A stretch of DNA of 64,000 nt from Novosphingobium sp. JCM 18896 (GTDB lineage Bacteria > Pseudomonadota > Alphaproteobacteria > Sphingomonadales > Sphingomonadaceae). The stretch is from positions 806,001 through 870,000 of the forward strand of contig NZ_JAPCZF010000001.1 in the NCBI RefSeq assembly GCF_025938095.1, in the 5' to 3' direction. The stretch's first letter is position 1; the number at the start of each line of letters is the position of its first letter. Under the pieces are notes generated by a model, which was given only the letters and a program-made list of their open reading frames with translations, had not been told where the DNA came from and made no database searches. The translations under genes were made by a program, and so were the position numbers. This document shows, in pieces, positions 9,041 through 16,401 of the stretch.

Positions 9041-9060
9041 AATGTGACAATTGTGGACTG
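9041..9060 (-). promoter_or_regulatory. possible PHO-box-like site upstream of receptor-phytase operon
   Basis: On the minus strand the stretch reads as two imperfect TGTCA-like 7-mers (AGTCCAC and TGTCACA) spaced about 10 bases apart, one base off the usual PhoB spacing of 11. It lies about 80 bases upstream of the receptor start. The position and the phytase cargo make PhoB control plausible, but the first half-site is poor. Confidence 0.25.
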
Positions 9061-9124
9061 TTGGTTTTGCGCCGCAGCATGCGGTCGGCGGGCTAGTGGT
9101 CACACCGGCCCGCCGAACCGGAAT

Positions 9125-9778
9125 TCAATGTCGGCTCGCATATTCGGACTGCGGCGTACCGAGCCCGCGCAACGGAATCTCGCGCGGGAGCGGGCCGTGG
9201 CCGTGCAGCAGCTGCGAAAGTAGGCGCTCGCCGAGCGGCCAGTCGCCCAGATCGCTGTTGGCGTTGATGTGGCCGACGGCGCCGGCATCGGCGAAGCGGC
9301 TGCCCCAATCGCGCGCCAGCGATATGGCGCTGCGCTGCGTGCAGTAGGAATCGTCCTGGCTGGCGACCACGACGCTGGGGAAGGGCAGTTCGGTGCGTGG
9401 GCAGGCCGAGAAGCGCGCGAGACGCGGATCGAGCCCCGGGCGGTCGACATCGGGCGGTGCGACGAGCAGGGCGCCGATCACGCCGCTGTCGGCGCCGGGC
9501 TGCTCGTACTCGGCCCACCAGGCGACGGTGATGCAGCCGAGGCTGTGCGCCACCAGGATCACGGGCCGCTCCGCGTGATGGATCGCGAGATTGAGCTTGT
9601 TGACCCAGGTGTTGCGATGCGGATCGTCCCACATGCCAAGCTCGACACGCTCGGCATTGTCGTACTTGCGTGCCCAGCGGCTCTGCCAGTGATCGGGGCC
9701 GCTATCGTTGAGGCCGGGAATGAGGAGGATCAGGGGTTCCTGATCGTTGCTTTCCCGCGAATTTTCGAAATAGGCCAT
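9125..9778 (-). CDS. RBBP9/YdeN-type serine hydrolase
   Basis: 217-residue small alpha/beta hydrolase of the RBBP9/YdeN family. It shows LLIPGLNDSGPDHW near the start, the nucleophile elbow VAHSLGC, an Asp in VVASQDDSYC and His in VGHINANS, the family's order. It has no signal peptide and is probably a cytosolic esterase; the substrate is unknown. I start at the ATG at 9778 because GGAG is well placed upstream and the protein then begins shortly before the first beta strand; a longer frame to 9853 exists without support. The promoter would lie in the 183-base gap shared with the divergent 59-residue gene at 9962. Confidence 0.9.
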   Translation of the reverse strand: MAYFENSRESNDQEPLILLIPGLNDSGPDHWQSRWARKYDNAERVELGMWDDPHRNTWVNKLNLAIHHAERPVILVAHSLGCITVAWWAEYEQPGADSGVIGALLVAPPDVDRPGLDPRLARFSACPRTELPFPSVVVASQDDSYCTQRSAISLARDWGSRFADAGAVGHINANSDLGDWPLGERLLSQLLHGHGPLPREIPLRGLGTPQSEYASRH

Positions 9779-9961
9779 GGTCGTGACTCCGTGAAGGAAT
9801 GCGCTGGCCGGTCGACTCGGAATACGTCCCGACTGAGGGACAATATAATTCAACTAATTTGATAGACAATAGCTCTGCGCCGCATCGAGGCGTCAAGGCG
9901 GCGGATCGAGTGGCCGGAACCAAGGGCGCGGCCTGCTGGTTGCGGTGTCGAGGAGGTCGCC

Positions 9962-10141
9962 ATGACCACGAACCGTACCAAGGACTATCCGCCGCGCCAG
10001 ACGCGCCTGAGCACCGATGAGGCGCCGCTGGTCGATCTGGCCGCGGCACCGAACGATGCCGACGACCAGTCAGACGCCGGTCTCCCGACGACCGACCATG
10101 AGGCCGAAGGCTGGCGGTCGACGCCGCCAGCCAAACCCTGA
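9962..10141 (+). CDS. 59-residue hypothetical hydrophilic protein
   Basis: Short open frame, ATG 9962 to TGA 10141, preceded by the near-perfect Shine-Dalgarno GAGGAGGT at about 5 bases, which is the main reason to call it. The product is hydrophilic and charged (MTTNRTKDYPPRQTRLS..., ending WRSTPPAKP), has no hydrophobic segment, and looks intrinsically disordered with many Asp/Pro/Thr. I do not recognise a family. It ends eight bases before the stop of the convergent bacteriohemerythrin gene. Confidence 0.6.
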   Translation: MTTNRTKDYPPRQTRLSTDEAPLVDLAAAPNDADDQSDAGLPTTDHEAEGWRSTPPAKP

Positions 10142-10148
10142 AGAACGC

Positions 10149-10559
10149 TTAGGCGGCCTTCTGCGCGGATTTCGCGTAGTTGCCGTACTTGAGGTCGATA
10201 CACTTGATGTGTGCCGACAGCCAAAGCCGCAGGAAAGTGAAGAAAGCGCTGGTCGGCACGCCACCGGCCGCGGCGATGGCCTGGGCATGGACGGCGAAAT
10301 CGTCGAGCAGCTTCTTATGGATGCCCTTGTGGATTTCGAGTTCGGGGTAGCCGATTCGGGCGAGGTAGGCTTCCTCGTCGGCGAAGTGGCGGGTGGTGAT
10401 GTCGCCCAGGCGGGCGATCTTGGCCATCATCGCCGGGCCGGACTGACCGGCATTGGCGCCGTCGTAGACGATGTTCATCGCGTCGAGGATGTCGCGGTGC
10501 TCTGCATTCATCTTCTCGACCCCAATATCGAGGCTCTGGTCCCAATTCATCAAAGGCAT
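10149..10559 (-). CDS. bacteriohemerythrin
   Basis: 136-residue single-domain hemerythrin, a non-haem di-iron oxygen-binding protein. All seven ligands are visible in the expected spacing: His21, the HxxxE pair His58/Glu62, the HxxxH pair His77/His81, and the HxxxxD pair His117/Asp122. The start at ATG 10559 gives the typical opening with Trp6 and GVEKMNAEH; GGAGA lies upstream. With no sensor domain fused it is probably an oxygen carrier or store, as for other single-domain bacterial hemerythrins. It is monocistronic and divergent from the small membrane-protein gene at 10756. Confidence 0.95.
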   Translation of the reverse strand: MPLMNWDQSLDIGVEKMNAEHRDILDAMNIVYDGANAGQSGPAMMAKIARLGDITTRHFADEEAYLARIGYPELEIHKGIHKKLLDDFAVHAQAIAAAGGVPTSAFFTFLRLWLSAHIKCIDLKYGNYAKSAQKAA

Positions 10560-10755
10560 TTTGGTTTCAATCTCCAGTGGAAGAAAGCAACCCAGTCCTT
10601 CCCCAGGGCCACGGCGGCGGGATGGCATGCGAATGGTTAATCGCAACTATCGGCCGGGCAGGTAGATCGCGCAGTTCGTCGCTGGGCCGACTTTATCGGC
10701 AGGGCGCGCGGAACCCGGCCGCTCCTGCCTTGTTGCACCTGCGAAGGAGAAGCCG

Positions 10756-11028
10756 ATGTCCAGCATTCCCAACGCCGCCATGCCTCGTGCCGTCACCAAG
10801 GCGCCGTGTGACAAGCCTGCGACCGACAAGGCCAAGCTGTTGCTCGGCCTAACTGTGACGCCGCCGGTGGTGGCGATCGCGCTCGGCGCCTTTGCGTACA
10901 AGCGGTTGCGCTCGCTGGCTTCGGACTTCGCACGCAAGATCGAAACCAGCGGCGGCAGCGAGGCACCTGCGGTTACCGTGGATCCCGTCGAAGTGGAGAA
11001 GGGCGGGGAGCTTCCCGTCCCGGTCTAG
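10756..11028 (+). CDS. 90-residue hypothetical protein with one membrane segment
   Basis: Small protein with AAGGAG eight bases before the ATG. It has a hydrophilic N-terminus with a Cys (KAPCDKPATDK), a single hydrophobic stretch at about 28-47 (LLLGLTVTPPVVAIALGAFA) followed by basic residues (KRLRS), and an acidic C-terminal tail rich in Glu and Pro. This suggests a single-pass inner-membrane protein. I do not recognise the family. It lies just before the tRNA-Glu pair, which is on the opposite strand. Confidence 0.65.
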   Translation: MSSIPNAAMPRAVTKAPCDKPATDKAKLLLGLTVTPPVVAIALGAFAYKRLRSLASDFARKIETSGGSEAPAVTVDPVEVEKGGELPVPV

Positions 11029-11047
11029 CGGCTCGATCGGCGCTAGA

Positions 11048-11122
11048 TGGTGACCCCTACGGGAATCGAACCCGTGTTTCAGCCGTGAGAGGGCCGCGTC
11101 CTGACCGCTAGACGAAGGGGCC
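11048..11122 (-). tRNA. tRNA-Glu (anticodon CTC)
   Basis: 75-nt cloverleaf with encoded CCA end. The acceptor GGCCCCT pairs with AGGGGTC (one G:U), the T-arm carries GGTTCGAATCC, and the anticodon loop reads CTCTCAC giving CTC. It is nearly identical to the neighbouring copy at 11171-11245 apart from the anticodon and one D-arm base, implying tandem duplication. Confidence 0.95.
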
Positions 11123-11170
11123 ATATGCCGACACTCACCTGTCTGCCTTGCTCTAAGAAGAGCAGGAAGA

Positions 11171-11245
11171 TGGTGACCCCTACGGGAATCGAACCCGTGT
11201 TTCAGCCGTGAAAGGGCCGCGTCCTAACCGCTAGACGAAGGGGCC
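11171..11245 (-). tRNA. tRNA-Glu (anticodon TTC)
   Basis: 75-nt cloverleaf with encoded CCA. The anticodon loop reads TTTCAC, anticodon TTC, the major Glu isoacceptor. It sits 48 bases upstream (in transcription direction) of the CTC copy, so the two are probably co-transcribed. No integrase or attachment-site duplication is visible nearby. Confidence 0.96.
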
Positions 11246-11357
11246 ATGTCAGCTAGCGCCGACGGCAGGCCGCGCACTTAGGCAAGGCTTTCCCGGGGGT
11301 CAAGCCCGCTTATCGAGTTTGTTTCACTTGCGTGAAATAGTTTCGGCAAAAGCGGGC

Positions 11358-13151
11358 TCAATCGGCCCAGGCGGCGTCGTCGAGATGGAGCTCGGCGGCA
11401 GGGCGACTGCCCCAGTCGTCGATCTTGGCGCGGCCGGCCAGCCAGAGCTTGCGGCCCTGGGCGGCATGGAGCAGCGCCTGGCCCATTTCGCTCTCGGCCG
11501 CGCGGAAGGCGATAGCCTTGAAACTCGCGCCGTCGTCGCCGCGCGCGATCAGGCGGACGTGGGCACTGCCGACGAGATCGGCCTTGAGCAGGCGCACGGG
11601 CCCGACCGCGACTCTCGGTCCCGGCCAGCCCATGCCGTAGGGCCCCGCGCTCTCGAGGGTGCCGACCAGTTCGGGCGTGAGCCCGCCCGGCGCCACCGCG
11701 AGATCGAGCAGCAGGGCTTGCGATCGCATGGCCGAAGTGACCGCATTGCCGAGCCTGGCATCGAGCCAATCGGCGAGGGCGTCGAGCTTGTCGGGCGCGA
11801 TCGTCAGGCCTGCCGCCATGGCGTGGCCGCCACCGGCGACCAGCAGGCCCTCGGCGCGCGCGGCGATGATCGCAGCGCCGAGATCGACGCCGGGAATCGA
11901 ACGGCCGGAGCCCTTGCCCTGACCGGCCTCGTCGGCGTCGAGCGCGATGACCAGCGCCGGCTTGCCGGTCTTTTCCTTGATTCGTCCGGCGACGATGCCG
12001 ATCACGCCTGGATGCCACCCCTTGCCGGCGAGCACGAGGACCGCGCGGTTGTGCTGGGCAGCGAGCTGCATCTCAGCGGCTTCCTGCACCTCGGCCTCGA
12101 TCGCGCGGCGTTCCTCGTTGAGGCGTGAGAGCTGGGCGGCGATGTCGGCGGCCTCGTCGGGGTCCTCGCTGGTCAGTAGACGCACGCCGAGCGTCGATTC
12201 GCCTACGCGGCCCCCCGCGTTGATTCGCGGACCGAGCGCGAAGCCGAGGTCGCTGCAGCTCGGCGGGCGGTTGAGCCGGCTCGCGTCGATCAGCGCGGCC
12301 ATGCCGATGTTCTCGCGCTTGGCCATGACCTTGAGGCCCTGGGCCACGAGCGCGCGGTTGAGCCCGTGAAGCGCGGCGACGTCGGCGACGGTGCCCAGCG
12401 CCACGAGATCGAGCAGCGCGAAGAGATCGGGCTCTGCGCGATCCTTGAAATAGCCACGCTGGCGCAGCGACCGCACGGTGGCGACGGCGACGAGGAAGGC
12501 CACGCCGACCGCGGCGAGGTGGCCGTGGGCGACGCCGGTGTCGCTCTCGTCGAGCCGGTTGGGATTGACCAGCGCGGCCGCCACCGGAAGTTCCTCGGCG
12601 CACTTGTGGTGATCGACGACGATCACGTCGGCTCCGGCGGCGTGGGCCATGGCCAGCGCCTCGTGCGCCATGGCGCCGCAATCGACCGTGACGATCAGGC
12701 TCGATCCCTCGCCGGCGATGCGCACCAGCGCCTCGCCCGAGGGGCCGTAGCCTTCGAGCAGGCGATCGGGGATGTAATAGCGCCCGTCGCGGCCGAGCAT
12801 GCGCAGCAGGCGGATGAACAGCGCGGCGCTGGTCGCGCCGTCTACGTCGTAGTCGCCGTAGATGGTCATCGTCTCGCCGCTGAGCACGGCCTGGGCGATG
12901 CGTTCGGCGGCGGCGTCCATGTCGCGGAACTGCGAGGGATCGGGCAGGAAGGCGCGCATCGTCGGCGCGCGCTGGCGCTCGACGTCGTCGCGCGCCACGC
13001 CGCGGGCCAGGAGAAGCTGGGTGACGATGTCGTCGAGACCCGCCGAGCCGCCTAGGCCCGAGCCGATGTCCATGTTGCCACCGCGCCAGCGCCAGGCCTT
13101 GCCGCCGAGCGAGGTCTCGATTCCGAACAGCGATGCGGGTTGGGAAGCCAT
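11358..13151 (-). CDS. recJ: single-stranded-DNA exonuclease RecJ
   Basis: 597-residue RecJ, the 5'-3' ssDNA exonuclease used in recombination and repair. DHH-family motifs are clear: GDYDVDGATSAAL, VDCGA and VVDHHKC in the N-terminal DHH domain; the DHHA1 domain has AGGGHAMAAGLTI; an OB-fold-like C-terminus follows. Length fits the family. The ATG at 13151 gives MASQPASLFGIE, a sensible start; no strong ribosome-binding site is visible and an upstream in-frame extension seems unconserved. It is divergent from the secreted-protein gene at 13276. Confidence 0.96.
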   Translation of the reverse strand: MASQPASLFGIETSLGGKAWRWRGGNMDIGSGLGGSAGLDDIVTQLLLARGVARDDVERQRAPTMRAFLPDPSQFRDMDAAAERIAQAVLSGETMTIYGDYDVDGATSAALFIRLLRMLGRDGRYYIPDRLLEGYGPSGEALVRIAGEGSSLIVTVDCGAMAHEALAMAHAAGADVIVVDHHKCAEELPVAAALVNPNRLDESDTGVAHGHLAAVGVAFLVAVATVRSLRQRGYFKDRAEPDLFALLDLVALGTVADVAALHGLNRALVAQGLKVMAKRENIGMAALIDASRLNRPPSCSDLGFALGPRINAGGRVGESTLGVRLLTSEDPDEAADIAAQLSRLNEERRAIEAEVQEAAEMQLAAQHNRAVLVLAGKGWHPGVIGIVAGRIKEKTGKPALVIALDADEAGQGKGSGRSIPGVDLGAAIIAARAEGLLVAGGGHAMAAGLTIAPDKLDALADWLDARLGNAVTSAMRSQALLLDLAVAPGGLTPELVGTLESAGPYGMGWPGPRVAVGPVRLLKADLVGSAHVRLIARGDDGASFKAIAFRAAESEMGQALLHAAQGRKLWLAGRAKIDDWGSRPAAELHLDDAAWAD

Positions 13152-13275
13152 GCCCGGGGCTAACCCATTCGCTGGCGGGCGGGAAGGCTGGCGCGTGCGA
13201 AATATCACCAAGTATGGGAATTCTCTCGCGCGTAAGACGCGATATGATCGCACGTCTCACAGGGAGGATCAGCGG

Positions 13276-14487
13276 ATGGTTTCACGAGTCGTATGGGGCG
13301 GCCTGTTCGCCGCGGGAGCAACTGCGGTGGCGCTTCCGCTGATCGCGCAGCCGGGCCCGGCAAGTGGGCCGGTGGCACGCTACGACATGCGCGCCGGCAC
13401 GATCTCGGGCATGCCCGGCGGTATGGGCGGGGCGATGAGCATGATGTTCGGCGGCGGCCGCAGCAACAACGTCCAGCACGAACTCTACCTGCGCCTCGGC
13501 TCCTCCCAGGCGTCGGCCAAGGGAGCGCCTAAGGCCGATCACTTTCCACCCGCCGCGGCCAAGCTCGGCAAGTCGGTCGCGCTGACCACACCGCGCGAGG
13601 AACGCGGCGAAGACGTATTGCCGCAGAAACCCAAGGGTCGCCTGCTGATCTATTGGGGCTGCGGCGAGCATGCGCCCAAGGGACAGCCCGTGGTGATCGA
13701 CTTCGCTCGTCTCGCGGCCGGCCAGGTGCCGCCGGGGTTGTGGACCTCGACGATCATCCGCGACTGGGGGCCGAACCTGCAGAACAGTCGCACCTTCGGG
13801 CGCTGGCCGTCGGAGGACGGCAAGTACGTGAAGCCCGATACGGCGCTGCCGGGGCCGCATCGCGTGGCGAGCAACTATGCGCCCGAGATGAACTTCACGC
13901 TGACCAAGGACTTCATGGCGGCGCTGCGCGTCAACACCAGCTCGATGCCCAGCGGTGCTTCGATGGTGCGGTGGACCGGTATTCCGGACGCGACAGGCTA
14001 TCTGGTCGGGCTGTTCGGCGGCAAGCAGACGGGCAATGGCGAGATGGGCGACATGGTCATGTGGACGAGCAGCGCCACGCGCCAGTTCGGCGGCGGCCTG
14101 AGCGACTGGCTGTCGCCCGGCCAGGTCGCGCCGCTGGTGCGCGACCGGACCTTGCTGGCGCCGACCGCGACAACCTGTACCGTTCCAGCCGAAGTCATCC
14201 GCGATGCCGGCGATTTCCGCGTGGGCACTCTGACCGGGTTCGGACCGGAGGAGAACTTCTCCTATCCCCCGCGTCCGGCGACCGGCCCGTGGCGCCTCGA
14301 ATGGACCGCGCGCATCCGCCATCGTTCGATGACGAGCTGGATGCAGATGCCCGGCATGCCCTCGGGCATGGGCGCACAGTCCGAGGACGATGGCCGCAGT
14401 TCGGGTTCCGGCGGCCAGAACTGCCGCCGTCGTGGCGGCCTCGGCGGCATGCTCGGCGGAGCGCTCGGCGGCGGGGGCGGCTGCTGA
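13276..14487 (+). CDS. secreted hypothetical protein with Gly-rich C-terminus
   Basis: 403-residue protein with a clear Sec signal peptide (about 1-24, cleavage after LIAQ). The mature part has a Gly/Met-rich stretch (GMPGGMGGAMSMMFGGG), then a beta-rich domain with RLLIYWGCGEHA, and ends in a Gly-rich tail (GGLGGMLGGALGGGGGC) after CRRR, with Cys as the last residue. I do not recognise a named family; it looks like an envelope protein. GGGAGGA lies ahead of the ATG. The downstream flavodoxin-like gene begins seven bases after its stop, so the two are probably co-transcribed. Confidence 0.8.
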   Translation: MVSRVVWGGLFAAGATAVALPLIAQPGPASGPVARYDMRAGTISGMPGGMGGAMSMMFGGGRSNNVQHELYLRLGSSQASAKGAPKADHFPPAAAKLGKSVALTTPREERGEDVLPQKPKGRLLIYWGCGEHAPKGQPVVIDFARLAAGQVPPGLWTSTIIRDWGPNLQNSRTFGRWPSEDGKYVKPDTALPGPHRVASNYAPEMNFTLTKDFMAALRVNTSSMPSGASMVRWTGIPDATGYLVGLFGGKQTGNGEMGDMVMWTSSATRQFGGGLSDWLSPGQVAPLVRDRTLLAPTATTCTVPAEVIRDAGDFRVGTLTGFGPEENFSYPPRPATGPWRLEWTARIRHRSMTSWMQMPGMPSGMGAQSEDDGRSSGSGGQNCRRRGGLGGMLGGALGGGGGC

Positions 14488-14493
14488 GGCGCT

Positions 14494-14979
14494 GTGCCGG
14501 CGTCCATGCTGGCGATAGTCTGGCATAGCCGCACCGGCGCGGCCGAGGCGATGGCGCGGGCTGCGGGCGAGGGGGCAGGCGAACGCGGCCTGCTGCTGAC
14601 AGCGGACGAGGCCACCCCGGAGCGGTTGCTGGCGGCAGCCGGCTATCTCTTCATCGCGCCCGAGAACCTCGGCAGTCTCTCGGGCGCGATGAAAGAGATG
14701 TTCGACCGGGCCTACTACCCGCTGCTGGGCCGGATCGAAGGCCGCGCCTATGCCACCGCGATCGCCGCGGGTTCGGCAGGACAGGGGGCCGAAGCGCAGA
14801 TCGATCGGATCGTTACGGGCTGGCGGCTGCGCCGCGTCGCGGAGTCGTTGATCGTCAATCTGGGCGCGCAGACACCCGAGGCAATCATCGCGCCGAAAAC
14901 CGTCACGCCGGACGATCTCGCGCGGTGTCGCGAGCTCGGCGCGGCGCTGGCCGAAGGTTTAGACCTGGGACTGTTCTAG
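14494..14979 (+). CDS. flavodoxin-like / NAD(P)H-dependent FMN reductase-like protein
   Basis: 161-residue flavodoxin-fold protein. The N-terminal VWHSRTGAAEAMA resembles the phosphate-binding loop of flavodoxins, and LFIAPENLGSLSGAMKEMFDRAYYPL matches the second FMN-contact region of the WrbA/flavodoxin-like group. Likely a cytosolic FMN-binding redox protein; the partner is unknown. The start is uncertain: GTG 14494 lies four bases after GAGG, while ATG 14506 (MLAIVWHS) is closer to the expected family start. It follows the secreted-protein gene closely. A hairpin (14989-15008) follows its stop. Confidence 0.8.
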   Translation: MPASMLAIVWHSRTGAAEAMARAAGEGAGERGLLLTADEATPERLLAAAGYLFIAPENLGSLSGAMKEMFDRAYYPLLGRIEGRAYATAIAAGSAGQGAEAQIDRIVTGWRLRRVAESLIVNLGAQTPEAIIAPKTVTPDDLARCRELGAALAEGLDLGLF

Positions 14980-14988
14980 GTTATGCAT

Positions 14989-15008
14989 CCGGGATGATCC
15001 TATCCCGG
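14989..15008 (+). terminator. hairpin after flavodoxin-like gene
   Basis: Perfect 7-bp inverted repeat CCGGGAT / ATCCCGG with a six-base loop, ten bases after the stop. There is no T-run, so it is a weak terminator candidate. Confidence 0.35.
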
Positions 15009-15103
15009 GCCACGAAGACTCGACGCGCCCCGGCAAAAGGTGTCACAACCGATCTGGATCGATCGTGCCGTGGGCGCGCAGCAGGCGGAGGGCAGGTCAA
15101 GCA

Positions 15104-15844
15104 ATGCAGGGCAAAGCCGGCATTTCATTGCTCTTCGCGGCGGGATCTCGTCCGACCGCCAGCGATATTGCGGCCCTGCTCGAAGTCCCGGCTGCCGGCG
15201 GTCAGATGGCGCGGATCAGCCATAGGCCGGCGGACGACCATGGCTGGCTCGAACTCCTGGCCAGCGGCCTTACCTTCGATCTTCGCGGTCTCGCCCCCGG
15301 TGCCGCCGCGCATCTGCCGATCGCCAGTCATGCCTATGGCCTAAGCGAGGATCCCGGCAGCGCCGAACTGGAAGCTATCGCACTGCTTCCCGGCCCGCAC
15401 ATCGCCAGCGGCGGCGCGCTGATGCCCGTGGTCCGCACCTTGACGCGGCTCGCCGCCGGCCTGGCAATGGAACTGCCGGTGACCGCGGTGTGCTGGAACC
15501 CCGCGGGCGCCTGGATGGATCCCAAGTATTTCACCCGCCTCATGTTCAGTTGGCTGTCGGGCGGACCGTTCCCCGCGCTCGGCCTGACCGCCCTGCTGCC
15601 GGACAAGGACGGCGGCGTACAGAGCGCCGGCCTCGACTTCTTCATCGGCCAGGAACTGCACATCGACCAGCGCGGCAGCGAAACCGGACCCGATACGCTC
15701 AAGATCGCCGGACGGATCATCGACAGACTGGTGTCGCATGGCCCCTTGCAGAAGGCCGAGACCTTCACCGGAGCAAATGGAGAGCTGCTGCTGGCCGAGC
15801 CTTCGGCGGACGGCCGCCGCGTCAGGGTCACGAGGTCGGCGTGA
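15104..15844 (+). CDS. DUF4261-like domain protein, coupled to AHH nuclease
   Basis: 246-residue cytosolic protein. The C-terminal region (FFIGQELHIDQRGSET, then a helix beginning near TLKIAGRIID) resembles the DUF4261 family, whose function is not established; this assignment is from memory of the family pattern. The N-terminal half has ISLLFAAGSRPTASDIAALL and no membrane segment. The ATG at 15104 has GGAGGG about 12 bases upstream. The last four bases (GTGA) overlap the GTG start of the AHH nuclease gene, so the two proteins are translationally coupled and probably work together, perhaps as an antagonist or regulator of the nuclease. Confidence 0.65.
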   Translation: MQGKAGISLLFAAGSRPTASDIAALLEVPAAGGQMARISHRPADDHGWLELLASGLTFDLRGLAPGAAAHLPIASHAYGLSEDPGSAELEAIALLPGPHIASGGALMPVVRTLTRLAAGLAMELPVTAVCWNPAGAWMDPKYFTRLMFSWLSGGPFPALGLTALLPDKDGGVQSAGLDFFIGQELHIDQRGSETGPDTLKIAGRIIDRLVSHGPLQKAETFTGANGELLLAEPSADGRRVRVTRSA

Positions 15845-16401
15845 ACCAGGCGCAGCCGGCCCTTCGGTGCCGTCTGCGTTTCGATGCCGTCAATCGCAGC
15901 GGCAGCGCCGATCACGATCCCGGACTGCAGCGGCATCACCTGCTGCCCCGCCAATTGCTGTCGCAGCGCTGTTTCGGAAGGATGTTCGAGGCGATCGGCC
16001 CCGCGCGCGTCGGCTTCGACGACTTTCGCGCCAACGGCATGCTGCTGCCTTGTTGCGACGCCGCGGTCCTGCGCATGGCCATGCCGCTCCACCGCGGGCC
16101 GCACCATCGCTACAGCAGGATGGTGATCGAGCGCGTGGGAACGATCGAGGCCAGTTGGTCACGCGAACGATGTGGGCATGGGCTCGAACGGGCGAACGAA
16201 CAGGCGCTGATGCGGCTCGGCCTGGTGCAGCGAGCGCTGCGTCGACGGCTCCTCCAGGGCGGGCGCAAGACCTTTGCGCTCAATCGCCGCGATCCGTTCG
16301 GCTCGAACGGCGATTTCTCGGAACTCGACGCGATGGCCGAGATGCTCTGGGTGTCGAGCTTTCAGCCGAGCCGTGTGGCGAGCGCGGCCTTGGCGTCCTG
16401 A
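15841..16401 (+). CDS. AHH-family (HNH/Endo VII-like) nuclease domain protein
   Basis: 186-residue protein resembling the AHH nuclease family of the HNH/Endo VII superfamily. It has RHHLLPRQLL (His32-His33), then GFDDFRANGMLLP and PLHRGPHHRYS (His84, His88), the spacing seen in AHH toxins. No secretion or delivery domain is present, so this is a free-standing nuclease module. It starts at GTG 15841 inside the stop of the DUF4261-like gene, a tight coupling. Its 3' end overlaps the convergent nitronate monooxygenase gene by 40 bases, which is unusual. Activity is inferred from motifs only. Confidence 0.72.
   Translation: MNQAQPALRCRLRFDAVNRSGSADHDPGLQRHHLLPRQLLSQRCFGRMFEAIGPARVGFDDFRANGMLLPCCDAAVLRMAMPLHRGPHHRYSRMVIERVGTIEASWSRERCGHGLERANEQALMRLGLVQRALRRRLLQGGRKTFALNRRDPFGSNGDFSELDAMAEMLWVSSFQPSRVASAALAS

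Noticed and set aside
10647..10755. Possible small gene between bacteriohemerythrin and the 90-residue protein
   Set aside because: Frames here lack a ribosome-binding site and recognisable sequence, so the stretch is read as a divergent promoter region.
11048..11245. tRNA-Glu pair as an integrated-element attachment site
   Set aside because: No integrase, no duplicated tRNA 3' fragment and no foreign cargo follow; the pair differs in anticodon and is simply a tandem tRNA duplication.
15841..15844. Frameshift joining the DUF4261-like and AHH frames into one protein
   Set aside because: The GTGA overlap is a standard coupling of stop and start, and the AHH frame begins with a plausible own start; no slippery sequence is visible.
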